Positions 1-7,849 of a DNA stretch of 64,000 nucleotides are shown here, one piece after another. This DNA comes from Marinobacter sp. SS21 (lineage in GTDB: Bacteria > Pseudomonadota > Gammaproteobacteria > Pseudomonadales > Oleiphilaceae). Each line of letters starts with the position of its first letter. Position 1 is the first letter of the stretch. The notes beneath the pieces are model-generated. The model was given only the letters and a program-made list of their open reading frames with translations, had not been told where the DNA came from and ran no database searches. The stretch is taken from contig NZ_JAQNDA010000004.1 of assembly GCF_028369065.1 (NCBI RefSeq), positions 248,001 through 312,000 on the forward strand, given 5' to 3'. The position numbers were made by a program, and so were the translations under genes.

Positions 1-1
1 A

Positions 2-124
2 CGCTCCTGGGGCGGTGTCTTTGATCAGTGGGTGGAGGAGAGCTTTGGCGCCATGGCCAAGCTGAATCCCGCCCGATTCGACAAGCAGGAAGTACAGGTG
101 GCCTATGGCGATGGTATCCGTTAA
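2..124 (+). CDS. C-terminal 40 residues of an unidentified protein (partial)
   Basis: An open frame enters from the left edge and stops at TAA (122-124). Its last residues read VEESFGAMAKLNPARFDKQ and end in YGDGIR. The stop lies inside the start region of the next gene (ATG at 105), so the two overlap by about 20 bases and are probably translationally coupled. It is therefore the likely upstream member of the ExbB/ExbD cluster. The fragment is too short to assign to a family, and no motif was recognised. Confidence 0.55.
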   Translation, partial: RSWGGVFDQWVEESFGAMAKLNPARFDKQEVQVAYGDGIR

Positions 125-974
125 ACCAAGACGTACCGTTGGTCTGATGGCGGTGTTGCTGGTCTCCGGCTGCGCCTCCCTTCAGCAATTCGCGCCCGGA
201 TCGGCGAGTGCGCCGAGCGGCTCCGACGCGACGGTGGTGACGGCCGAACAGCCGGTGATTGGGGCTTCCACGTCCAAACCGATGACCCTCGCAGAATCCG
301 GGGCACCGCTGCCCAAGCAGGTCTACGACAGCGTCGGTCAGAAAATCGCCTACGCATCGGAACCCAATCCCTATACCGTGGATCAGGCTCCGGTGCCGCC
401 CCAGGCGGTGGCCGATTTCCGCACCGCCAGCGCGCTGCTGGACGCCGAGAAGTATCGCGATGCCCGCATCGCCTTCCGCCAGATGACCCGGGATTTCCCT
501 GAGCTTTCCGGTCCCTGGGTAAAGCTGGGCGACATTGCCGAAGCCCGGGGTTATCAGGACAAAGCGGAAGAGGCCTACCGCCAGGCCCTCGAGGTCAATC
601 CGAACAACGTGAACGCCTACCTGTCGCTGGCGCTGCACCTGCGCAGGAAGGGTGAGTTTGTCGGGGCCCAGCAGGTGTACATCGACGCGCTGACACTCTG
701 GAAGGATTTCCCCGGCGCCCATCTCAACCTGGCCATTCTCTACGACCTTTACCTGAATCGGCCGGAGCTGGCTCAGCCGCATTACGAGGCCTATGACTTC
801 CTGACCGACGGCAGCCATCCGCAGGTTGCCAATTGGCTGATCGAGGTTCGGCGTCGGACCGGCATCGAAACCCGGTTCGTCGATGCGCCGCCACCAGTGC
901 AGGAACCGGCCCCCGCCGAGACGCCGGTGGCGTCGGAACAGAACGCGGACGTCGAGCCATCCGATAAAGGCTAG
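105..974 (+). CDS. TPR-repeat lipoprotein, first complete gene of the Exb/Tol-type cluster
   Basis: A 289-residue predicted outer-envelope lipoprotein. The N-terminus has basic residues, a hydrophobic stretch and a lipobox ending VSGC (Cys about residue 23), followed by a Ser/Ala/Pro-rich linker. Residues ~105-230 read as tetratricopeptide repeats, for example ALLDAEKYRDARIAFRQM and GDIAEARGYQDKAEEAYRQA. The C-terminus is Pro/Glu rich. TPR lipoproteins usually act as scaffolds in envelope complexes. The start overlaps the end of the preceding gene, and 10 bases separate it from the next gene. A second in-frame ATG at 111 is also possible. Partnership with the downstream ExbB/ExbD proteins is inferred from gene order only. 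Confidence 0.8.
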   Translation: MAMVSVKPRRTVGLMAVLLVSGCASLQQFAPGSASAPSGSDATVVTAEQPVIGASTSKPMTLAESGAPLPKQVYDSVGQKIAYASEPNPYTVDQAPVPPQAVADFRTASALLDAEKYRDARIAFRQMTRDFPELSGPWVKLGDIAEARGYQDKAEEAYRQALEVNPNNVNAYLSLALHLRRKGEFVGAQQVYIDALTLWKDFPGAHLNLAILYDLYLNRPELAQPHYEAYDFLTDGSHPQVANWLIEVRRRTGIETRFVDAPPPVQEPAPAETPVASEQNADVEPSDKG

Positions 975-984
975 GAGATTCCAA

Positions 985-1314
985 ATGACGATTCAGACGC
1001 TGCGCAAGCCGTTATTGGCGGTCGCGGTCGGGGGACTGTTGTCCCTAACCAACGGTTCCCTGGCTTTCGGCCAGGACAATTTAGCTCAGGGCAATATTGA
1101 CCTGGAAAGTACCTTCGTAGGGGACAAGGAACAGCCGTCGGTGAGTTACTTCATCCCCTGGAAGCCACCGGAAGGACCGGGAAAGCTCTACCGCTCGATC
1201 ACTTCGGTGTCGGGCAAGGTGTTTGACGTGGTGGACCGGGATGTCCACGCAAGAACCATGCAGTTTTACAACGAACTGCAGCTGGAGGAGCCCATGGGGG
1301 GCTCTGGCCAGTAA
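985..1314 (+). CDS. Small secreted protein of unknown function
   Basis: A 109-residue protein with a Sec-type signal peptide: basic start, then hydrophobic LLAVAVGGLLSL, with probable cleavage after SLAFG. The mature part is ~80 residues and contains YFIPWKPPEGPGKLYRSI and RDVHARTMQFYNEL. I do not recognise a family. The start is chosen at ATG 985 because AGGAG sits just upstream (973-977); longer in-frame alternatives lack the signal peptide. It lies between the TPR lipoprotein and the ExbB-like channel on the same strand with short gaps, so it is probably an accessory periplasmic subunit of that system. Confidence 0.7.
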   Translation: MTIQTLRKPLLAVAVGGLLSLTNGSLAFGQDNLAQGNIDLESTFVGDKEQPSVSYFIPWKPPEGPGKLYRSITSVSGKVFDVVDRDVHARTMQFYNELQLEEPMGGSGQ

Positions 1315-1365
1315 CTTCCATAACTCAATGAACGAAAAGACTAGCCACGCTGTGGGGTGACGATC

Positions 1366-2031
1366 ATGACTGTGTATTCAACTATTGTTTCTTTCTTCCA
1401 GGAAGGCGGTGCGTTTATGTACCCCATCGCTCTGGTGCTGCTGATTGGGCTGGCCATTGCGGCCGAGCGCTGGATCTTTCTGAAGCGTGCCCTGGTGGCC
1501 AACAAGAGTGCCTACGGGGAGCTGCTGCCGCTGGTCAGCAAGAAACAGTACGAACAGGCGGAGAAGGTGGCTCAGGACAACGGCTCCGCCATCGGTCGCC
1601 TGATGTCGGTGGCGCTGGACACCATGCGCTCGTCCCCCCGTCGTGACGATATCCACGCGGCCATGCAGGAAGGGGTGATGGAATCCATTCCCCGCCTGTC
1701 CAAGCGCACCAACTACCTGTCCATCCTCGCCAATGTGTCCACCCTGCTGGGCCTGCTGGGGACCATCATCGGTCTGATTGCGGCCTTCACTGCGGTCGCC
1801 AACGCCGACCCGGCCGACAAGGCCACCTTGCTGTCCCAGTCCATTTCGGTGGCGATGAACACCACGGCCTTCGGTCTGATCGCGGCCATTCCGCTGCTGC
1901 TGATTCACTCCCTGCTCCAGAACAAGACCCTGGAAATCGTCGAGAGCATTGAAATGGCGGGCGTGAAGTTCCTGAACTCCATCGTTCGTGGCAACCGCGC
2001 GGCGGTCCTGACCCGCGAGACCGACGCCTAA
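1366..2031 (+). CDS. MotA/TolQ/ExbB-family proton channel protein
   Basis: A 221-residue inner-membrane protein. Membrane segment 1 is YPIALVLLIGLAIAAERWIF near the N-terminus. A cytoplasmic loop follows, then two C-terminal segments: NVSTLLGLLGTIIGLIAAF, which carries the TolQ/ExbB signature, and SISVAMNTTAFGLIAAIPLL. This is the classic three-segment layout of a channel subunit that uses proton flow to drive a periplasmic partner. GTG at 1357 is also in frame, but a GGGG ribosome-binding site at 1354-1357 favours ATG 1366. Two ExbD-type genes follow immediately, which supports one TolQ-R-R-type motor. Generic exbB or tolQ naming would be misleading because the neighbours are not tonB, pal or tolB. 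Confidence 0.93.
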   Translation: MTVYSTIVSFFQEGGAFMYPIALVLLIGLAIAAERWIFLKRALVANKSAYGELLPLVSKKQYEQAEKVAQDNGSAIGRLMSVALDTMRSSPRRDDIHAAMQEGVMESIPRLSKRTNYLSILANVSTLLGLLGTIIGLIAAFTAVANADPADKATLLSQSISVAMNTTAFGLIAAIPLLLIHSLLQNKTLEIVESIEMAGVKFLNSIVRGNRAAVLTRETDA

Positions 2032-2051
2032 CCGGTAAAGGGTGGCTAGCG

Positions 2052-2576
2052 ATGTTTGCAAAACGAAGAGAACTGGAAGAAGGCGACATCGACATCACCG
2101 CGTTCATGAACCTCATGATCGTGCTGGTTCCGGTGCTGCTGATGAGCATGGTGTTCAATCACATTGCCATTCTCGAACTTAACCTGCCGGATTTGACCGG
2201 GGCCCAGACCGCCAGTGCGGAGCAGAACCGGCAGCTGGAGGTGGTGGTGCGGGAGTCGGCGATCGAAGTCTATTACCCCAGTGGCAACCTGGTGAAGACC
2301 ATCGCCAACCTTGACGAAGACGGCCGCAGCGATCTGCACGACTACGCGACGCTGTCCAAGGTGCTGCAGGAGATCAAGCGCCAGCTGGTGGCGAAGTCCA
2401 TCGACAAGCGCGATGCCCTGTTGCTGTCCGAAGCCGGCGTGTCCTACCAGTCGCTGGTCAGCACCATGGACACCTTGCGTGCGGCAAAGACGGTGGTGGT
2501 CGCGGATGCGGTGGAGGTGGAGCTGTTCCCGGAAATATCCCTTGGCGACGCCCCCGGCAAGCGAGGTGACTCATGA
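2052..2576 (+). CDS. ExbD/TolR-family biopolymer transport protein (first copy)
   Basis: A 174-residue single-pass protein. The cytoplasmic N-terminus leads into DIDITAFMNLMIVLVPVLLMSMVF, the one transmembrane helix; the Asp just before or in the helix is the conserved proton-carrying type seen in ExbD/TolR. A periplasmic domain of ~130 residues follows (LELNLPDLTG...). An AAAGGG ribosome-binding site lies before the ATG. The stop overlaps the start of the second ExbD copy by four bases (ATGA), which implies translational coupling. Together with the preceding ExbB-like gene it should form an energy-transducing complex. Confidence 0.9.
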   Translation: MFAKRRELEEGDIDITAFMNLMIVLVPVLLMSMVFNHIAILELNLPDLTGAQTASAEQNRQLEVVVRESAIEVYYPSGNLVKTIANLDEDGRSDLHDYATLSKVLQEIKRQLVAKSIDKRDALLLSEAGVSYQSLVSTMDTLRAAKTVVVADAVEVELFPEISLGDAPGKRGDS

Positions 2577-3079
2577 GCCTGAAACCCATGTCGTTTAGCT
2601 TGCAGGGCAACCACAAGCACCTGATGAAGCCGGCCAAGCTGAACCTGGTCTCGCTGATGGACATCTTCACCATCCTGGTGTTCTTCCTGCTGCTGAACTC
2701 CGGTGCCAACGAAATCCTCAAGGTGAACAATGACATCACCCTGCCGGATTCCACCGCCCAGGCGCAGCCAAAAGAGACCATCACGGTGTTGATCACCGAT
2801 GAGGACATCCTGGTGGATGGTCGTCCGGTGGCGTCCATGGTGGATGTGGTCAACGGCAACGGCCTGATCGACGGCCTGACCGAAGAGCTGCAGTTCCTGG
2901 CGTCCAAGCGCACCGAACTGTCGGAAGAAGAAAAGGCCCTGGGTCGTTCGGTGACGATTCTGGGAGACCAGGAGATTCCGTACGAGATTCTCAAGCGGGT
3001 GATGCTCACCTGTGCGAAATCGAACTATCGCGATCTCTCCCTGGCCGTTTCCAGGGTCGCCTCCAGCAGCGGCGCGTAG
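2573..3079 (+). CDS. ExbD/TolR-family biopolymer transport protein (second copy)
   Basis: A 168-residue single-pass protein. Its membrane helix region is KLNLVSLMDIFTILVFFLLL, with the conserved Asp (VSLMDIF) used for proton transfer in this family. A periplasmic domain of ~110 residues follows. It is clearly diverged from the copy just upstream rather than a recent duplicate. Two different ExbD/TolR proteins with one ExbB/TolQ protein is also the composition of the AglRQS motor of Myxococcus gliding. The start overlaps the stop of the previous gene (ATGA). Confidence 0.9.
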   Translation: MSLKPMSFSLQGNHKHLMKPAKLNLVSLMDIFTILVFFLLLNSGANEILKVNNDITLPDSTAQAQPKETITVLITDEDILVDGRPVASMVDVVNGNGLIDGLTEELQFLASKRTELSEEEKALGRSVTILGDQEIPYEILKRVMLTCAKSNYRDLSLAVSRVASSSGA

Positions 3080-3092
3080 TAGGGGAGTTGGA

Positions 3093-4052
3093 ATGACAAC
3101 ATTAGCAACGACACCGTACGAGTTTGTCCTGCCCTGGGAATCGAGCCAGGACGAGGACAGCCGTTACAAGCGAATACTGAAACGGCTACTGCTGCTGTTT
3201 CTGTTGTTCGCCCTGGTTTTTCCTTGGCTGCCACTGCCGGAGATCGATCGCGCCGAAGAGGAGCGGGTGCCGCCGGCCTTGGCCAAGGTGTTGATTGAGC
3301 AGCGCCGGGTGGCTCCACCACCACCGCCGCCACCCGAGCCGGAGCCACAGCAGCAGGAGACCGCGGAAGCTCCGAAGCCGGAAGCCAAACCGGAACCTGC
3401 GCCTCGCCGTGAGGTCCAGGCTGCCCGTGAGAAAGTGGCCAATATGGGCGTGGCGGCCTTCTCCAGCGAACTGTCGTCGCTGCGAAGCTCGCTCAATGTG
3501 GCACAGCTGCAGGCCCGCAACACCAACGTGAATGCCGGTTCGGCCGCCCGTGCGGCGCGCAATGTACTGGGTAACACCTCAGCCACCGCCACCAGCGGTG
3601 GTGTGAGCAGCTCGGTGATGAACGACAGCGGTTCGGGCACCCAATTGGCCGGCCATTCCTCCACCGCGGTGGACAGTCCCATCGGGGGCGGCACCGGTGG
3701 CTCCGGTGGCGGCGCCTCGGGGCAGGGCAATGGTGGAGGTTCCCATCGTTCCACCGTGGCCGGTGGCCGGGATATGGAATCCATCCGGCGGGTATTCGAG
3801 CAGCACAAGGGTGCCATCTACGCCCTGTACAACCGGGCACTGCGCAGCGATGCGGGACTCAAGGGCAAGTTCGTGTTCCACATCGTGATCCAGCCCAATG
3901 GCAGCATTTCCGAGATCAAGCTGGTGGACAGCGAACTGGGCGATCAGTCACTGGAGTTCAAGTTGATGGCGCGGATTCAAATGATCAACTTCGGGGCCGA
4001 GGACGTGGCCGCGACACCGGTTAACTATAAGTTCGATTTTCTCCCCGGCTGA
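3093..4052 (+). CDS. TonB-like energy transducer with AgmX/PglI-type C-terminal domain
   Basis: A 319-residue protein. A cytoplasmic stretch of ~30 residues is followed by one membrane helix (LLLLFLLFALVFPWLPLP), a Pro/Glu-rich linker (PPPPPPPEPEPQQQE), a low-complexity Gly/Ser region (~residues 180-235) and a compact C-terminal domain from ~residue 240. That domain (KGAIYALYNRALRSDAGLKG, then IQPNGSISEIKL) matches the AgmX/PglI tail fold, a TonB-C-like module. The layout is that of a TonB-type arm spanning the periplasm and driven by the ExbB/ExbD proteins upstream. The start at 3093 is preceded by GGGGAG; 13 bases separate it from the second exbD copy. Confidence 0.85.
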   Translation: MTTLATTPYEFVLPWESSQDEDSRYKRILKRLLLLFLLFALVFPWLPLPEIDRAEEERVPPALAKVLIEQRRVAPPPPPPPEPEPQQQETAEAPKPEAKPEPAPRREVQAAREKVANMGVAAFSSELSSLRSSLNVAQLQARNTNVNAGSAARAARNVLGNTSATATSGGVSSSVMNDSGSGTQLAGHSSTAVDSPIGGGTGGSGGGASGQGNGGGSHRSTVAGGRDMESIRRVFEQHKGAIYALYNRALRSDAGLKGKFVFHIVIQPNGSISEIKLVDSELGDQSLEFKLMARIQMINFGAEDVAATPVNYKFDFLPG

Positions 4053-4126
4053 GGAATCGGCAGCTGCCAAACCAGGGATGGTGGCGGCTGCAGTGACTCG
4101 TGTCGCAGAGTTGTTGGAGGTATGTC

Positions 4127-7039
4127 ATGAGCACAATGTGGACGCAGTGGGCCGGCTTCGGGCTGGCGGGTATGGCGTTGCTGGGGCTGACCGGCTGTTT
4201 TGAGGGCCAGCGCAGTGATAATGAACAGAGCATGTCGGTGGACAGGCCCTTTGCCTATGTGGTCAGGGACTATCCCGAAATGGGCGATACCTCAAGCGTG
4301 AATGTGCGGCCGCCGCTGGACCCGCGGGCACCGCTTGCCTTCCGGCCGGGGGCAAAGTTGATGGTGCGGGACCGCATTGCCCTCAATACCTCCGAAAAAG
4401 ACATTTTGACGCCGTACTTCGGCAGCAGCCAGTACGACGTCAAGGATCTGGATGTGTCCCCGGACGGTGAGCACCTGGTGTTTGCCGCTCATGGCCCGGC
4501 CACGGATCCGTCCCATCACAGCTGGAACATCTACGAGTATTCGTTCACCAGCGGCGGCATCCGGCGGGTCTTTACCGATGACGACCAGGCCAACCTGGGG
4601 AACGATACCAACCCGGCCTACACCAACGAGGGCCGCATCGTGTTCTCGTCCGATCGTCAGACCGGGCGCGGCGACTGGCGCCTGCTGGATCTGCGGGAGT
4701 ATCTGGAAGATTTCGGTGAACCGGCCTCCCTGCTGCATACCGTGGACCGCAGTGGCGACAATCTGGCCCAGATTACCTTTGGGGAGTTTCACGACATCGA
4801 GCCCAGCACCATGAACGACGGTCAGATCGTCTTCATCCGCTTCGGCCGCATCTATGAGACCCTGGAAGACTGTGCCCTGGAGCACATCGACGACCCCAAC
4901 TTCAACCAGCACCCCCATGGTGGTGGTTACGGTCAGGGCAATGGCAATGGTTTCCCGCCTGGCCTGGAAGAACCGAAAGACTGGACCGAGGAGGACAAGT
5001 GCGGCGCCTCCCTGGAAGGTGGCACGGCCGAGGAACGGGTGTTCGTGGAAGACGTGCTCGCCATGTACCGAATCACCCCCAACGGCGCCAATATGCACCG
5101 CTACTTTGGCAGCCTGAGCGAAGAGTTCAGCGACGCCTCCTTCATCCATTACATGGACCCGATTCCGCTGCCGGATGGCAACCTGGTCACCATCATGCGG
5201 CACATCTACAACCCGATCTACGGCGGGGATGTGGTCAAGGTCAACAGCGCGAACTTCTTCGCGGTGGACTATCCGGTGGACGAAACCGTGGTGGGCGAGG
5301 CCGAGGAATCCATGACCCCGGGGCTGGTGAACTTCTATCCCAATCAGGTATCGCCTTCGGGTTGGTACAGCTCGGTGGCGCCCTATGGTGACGGCAGTGG
5401 CCGGATGCTGGCGAGCTGGGCGCAGTGCCTGACTGTGGCCGGCGAGGTCTATGACGCCTGTGAGGGGGCTTCCACGGTCGATAACCTGGGGGCACCCCAA
5501 TACGGCGTGTGGATGATGGATCCGACCAACAACACCCGTCTGCCGGTGGTTCGCGGCCATGAAAACGCCCTGTACACCGACGTGGTGATCGGCAACTACA
5601 ACGATCAGGCCCGACCCTACACCGGCAATCTGCATAACCTGGATCTGGAAGACAACACCGCGCTGTTCCACCTTCGCAGCGTCTATGACCTGGACGGTGC
5701 GGATATGGCCGAGCCTTACGGCGGCATCGTGACCCTGCGGGATCCCAGCCAGACCCATCCTGACGACCGTGCCGAGCGGTTCATCCGGGTACTGGGCAAG
5801 CGAGCCATGCCGGCGGAGCTGGAGCAGGCGATCCTGACCGATCCGATCCTCAACCCGGAATCGGGGCCGCGGCCGCCGCTGGGCCTGACCCCAATGCTAG
5901 GTTCCGGCCCCCGTGGTCTGTACGACACCATCGCTTACGCCATGGTGGAGCCCGATGGCTCGGCCATGGTGAAGGTGCCTTCGGAGACCGATTTCACCTT
6001 CGAGGTGGTCAACAAGCGGGGCAAGCGGGTAGAGCTGATTGTGGATGACAACTTTAACTACAACTACCTGATCCAGCACCCCAACCAGCTTAAGCTGGAA
6101 GAGGGCGAGGTGGTGAAATGCTATGGCTGTCACGACCCCGAGATCGACATTCCCCACGCCCGTACCGACGTCGAACTGGCCTCGGCCAACCCCGGCGCCC
6201 CGGGTGACGGTATGCCGTTTCCCAACGCCAACCCCACGATTGTGGCCCTGAACTGGAAAGACTCCATGGCCCAGGCACTGACCGAGTCCTTGGGTTACCT
6301 GCCCACCACCTGGGCGGACAACCTGGCGTTCGAGGACTTCTGGGGCAATCCCCCCGACGACGGCCTGGCGTTCAGTATCCCCTACGCCGACCTCACCACG
6401 CCGGCGCCGGTCACCGACGCCAGCTGTCTGACCGACTGGCGCCCCGATTGCCGGGCGACGATCAATTACCAGGAGCACATCCAGCCGATCTGGAATGCCT
6501 GTCGCGTCGAACCCAGCTCCGGCAACACCGTATCCTGCCAAGGCTGCCACCGGGCGGCTGAGCAGGCGGTGTGCAAGAGCGCCGGCGGCGGTGGCGGTGC
6601 CAGTACCGGGTTGTTGCTGGGCGGTAACCCGGCCTCCTGGGATGACCGCCAGACCGAGTCCTACGTCGAGTTGTTCGAGCCTGACTATTACATGAAGCAG
6701 GAAAACGGGGAGTGGGTGGAAGTGGAGGACCCGGAAGCGGACGGCGCCTGTCCGGATGGCGTCCAGGGCGATATGACCGTGCTGCCGGACCCCGGCGTCT
6801 GCTTCAGTCGCCGGTTGATGAGTGGCCGGGGCGCCATCGCCAGTGCCCGCTTCTTCAGCCTGTTCGACCAGGACCCGGATGACGATGCCTATGAGGTGGA
6901 AACCACCGACCACGCGGCGGCCAAGCTGACTCACCAGGGCTTGCTGACGGACGCAGAACTGCGGTTGCTGGCGGAATGGCTGGATGCCGGTGGCCATTAC
7001 TACAACGATCCTGAAAAGTTCGTGTTCCCGTCCCCCTAG
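4127..7039 (+). CDS. Large di-haem lipoprotein, HzsA-related, with beta-propeller-type repeats
   Basis: A 970-residue lipoprotein: the signal segment ends LTGC (Cys ~24). The N-terminal half has PD40/WD40-like propeller strands (DVSPDGEHLVFAAHG, GRIVFSSDRQ). Two c-type haem attachment motifs follow, CYGCH at residues ~665-669 and CQGCH at ~804-808. This combination is typical of proteins annotated as related to the hydrazine-synthase alpha subunit; a role in hydrazine synthesis is not implied. GGAGG at 4116-4120 supports ATG 4127. It lies 74 bases after the AgmX-like gene and is probably the outer-membrane or periplasmic load of the Exb-type motor. The substrate or electron partner is unknown. 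Confidence 0.8.
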   Translation: MSTMWTQWAGFGLAGMALLGLTGCFEGQRSDNEQSMSVDRPFAYVVRDYPEMGDTSSVNVRPPLDPRAPLAFRPGAKLMVRDRIALNTSEKDILTPYFGSSQYDVKDLDVSPDGEHLVFAAHGPATDPSHHSWNIYEYSFTSGGIRRVFTDDDQANLGNDTNPAYTNEGRIVFSSDRQTGRGDWRLLDLREYLEDFGEPASLLHTVDRSGDNLAQITFGEFHDIEPSTMNDGQIVFIRFGRIYETLEDCALEHIDDPNFNQHPHGGGYGQGNGNGFPPGLEEPKDWTEEDKCGASLEGGTAEERVFVEDVLAMYRITPNGANMHRYFGSLSEEFSDASFIHYMDPIPLPDGNLVTIMRHIYNPIYGGDVVKVNSANFFAVDYPVDETVVGEAEESMTPGLVNFYPNQVSPSGWYSSVAPYGDGSGRMLASWAQCLTVAGEVYDACEGASTVDNLGAPQYGVWMMDPTNNTRLPVVRGHENALYTDVVIGNYNDQARPYTGNLHNLDLEDNTALFHLRSVYDLDGADMAEPYGGIVTLRDPSQTHPDDRAERFIRVLGKRAMPAELEQAILTDPILNPESGPRPPLGLTPMLGSGPRGLYDTIAYAMVEPDGSAMVKVPSETDFTFEVVNKRGKRVELIVDDNFNYNYLIQHPNQLKLEEGEVVKCYGCHDPEIDIPHARTDVELASANPGAPGDGMPFPNANPTIVALNWKDSMAQALTESLGYLPTTWADNLAFEDFWGNPPDDGLAFSIPYADLTTPAPVTDASCLTDWRPDCRATINYQEHIQPIWNACRVEPSSGNTVSCQGCHRAAEQAVCKSAGGGGGASTGLLLGGNPASWDDRQTESYVELFEPDYYMKQENGEWVEVEDPEADGACPDGVQGDMTVLPDPGVCFSRRLMSGRGAIASARFFSLFDQDPDDDAYEVETTDHAAAKLTHQGLLTDAELRLLAEWLDAGGHYYNDPEKFVFPSP

Positions 7040-7075
7040 GGGGCGGGGCACGGCCCTAGCTGAGGATTTCGCATC

Positions 7076-7753
7076 ATGACTACGGCGCTCACTTCCGCCA
7101 ATGTGATCAATCTGGACAGCCTGGCGCTGCCGGCGTTCGAGCTGGAGCGCAAAGGTTGGGGGATACCGGACCGCGAGGACTGGGTAATCGACCGCAAGTT
7201 TCGCCAGACCGATGCCCGGCGGCGATTCAGCATTCTGTTCAAACGCTTCAATCGCCACTACCTGGCAATCAGAACCGAGTCGGCGCGGCGGGCTGCGCGG
7301 GAACAGTTCATTGACCTGACCTTTGTCGAGCCAACGCCGCGGGAGGTCCGGCAGTTCCACCCCGGTATCTGGATCCTGGCCTTGGTTCTCGTTGTGCTGC
7401 CGTTTTGCCTGCTGGCGCTGTTGCCCCTTAGATCGGTGTGGGCATGGTTGCCGGTCGCGCTTGGCATGACCATGATGGCCCATGCCTGGCGCATGCGCCG
7501 GCATTACTTTGAATTCCAGGCATTGAACACCGACATTCCGGTGTTCGCCGTGGATGCCCGTTTGCCCGACAAGGCCAGGGTGGAGGTGTTTCTGCACGAA
7601 CTCTCCGACAGCATCGCGGTGGCCCAGCGCTCGTTGCCTCCGGGGCGTGAGCGGATTCCACTGGCGGTCGCCGAGATGCGGCGACTGTCGGAGGCCGGGG
7701 TCATCACTCCGGAGGCCTACGACGCCGCCAAGCAACGTTGGTTCGGCCGCTGA
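7076..7753 (+). CDS. Inner-membrane protein of unknown function with SHOCT-like C-terminus
   Basis: A 225-residue protein. A charged cytoplasmic N-terminal region of ~100 residues precedes two adjacent membrane helices (WILALVLVVLPFCLLALLPL and VWAWLPVALGMTMMAHAW). A cytoplasmic tail follows and ends in EMRRLSEAGVITPEAYDAAK, which resembles the short SHOCT module found at the ends of many oligomeric membrane proteins. I do not recognise the rest. It is co-directional with the di-haem lipoprotein, 36 bases away, and appears to be the last gene of the cluster. No clear terminator was seen after it. Confidence 0.65.
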   Translation: MTTALTSANVINLDSLALPAFELERKGWGIPDREDWVIDRKFRQTDARRRFSILFKRFNRHYLAIRTESARRAAREQFIDLTFVEPTPREVRQFHPGIWILALVLVVLPFCLLALLPLRSVWAWLPVALGMTMMAHAWRMRRHYFEFQALNTDIPVFAVDARLPDKARVEVFLHELSDSIAVAQRSLPPGRERIPLAVAEMRRLSEAGVITPEAYDAAKQRWFGR

Positions 7754-7849
7754 CCGACGCCGTTGGCCCATCCCGTGTTAGGGTATAGTGATCGACTCGT
7801 CCACCATTGGTGGGCGTGATTCCCCCCTACCTAATCATGAGGATGCAGG

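Noticed and set aside
5897..7771. A 624-codon open frame antisense to the di-haem lipoprotein and the next gene
   Set aside because: Same reason: GC-driven antisense frame; the plus strand shows lipobox and CxxCH motifs.
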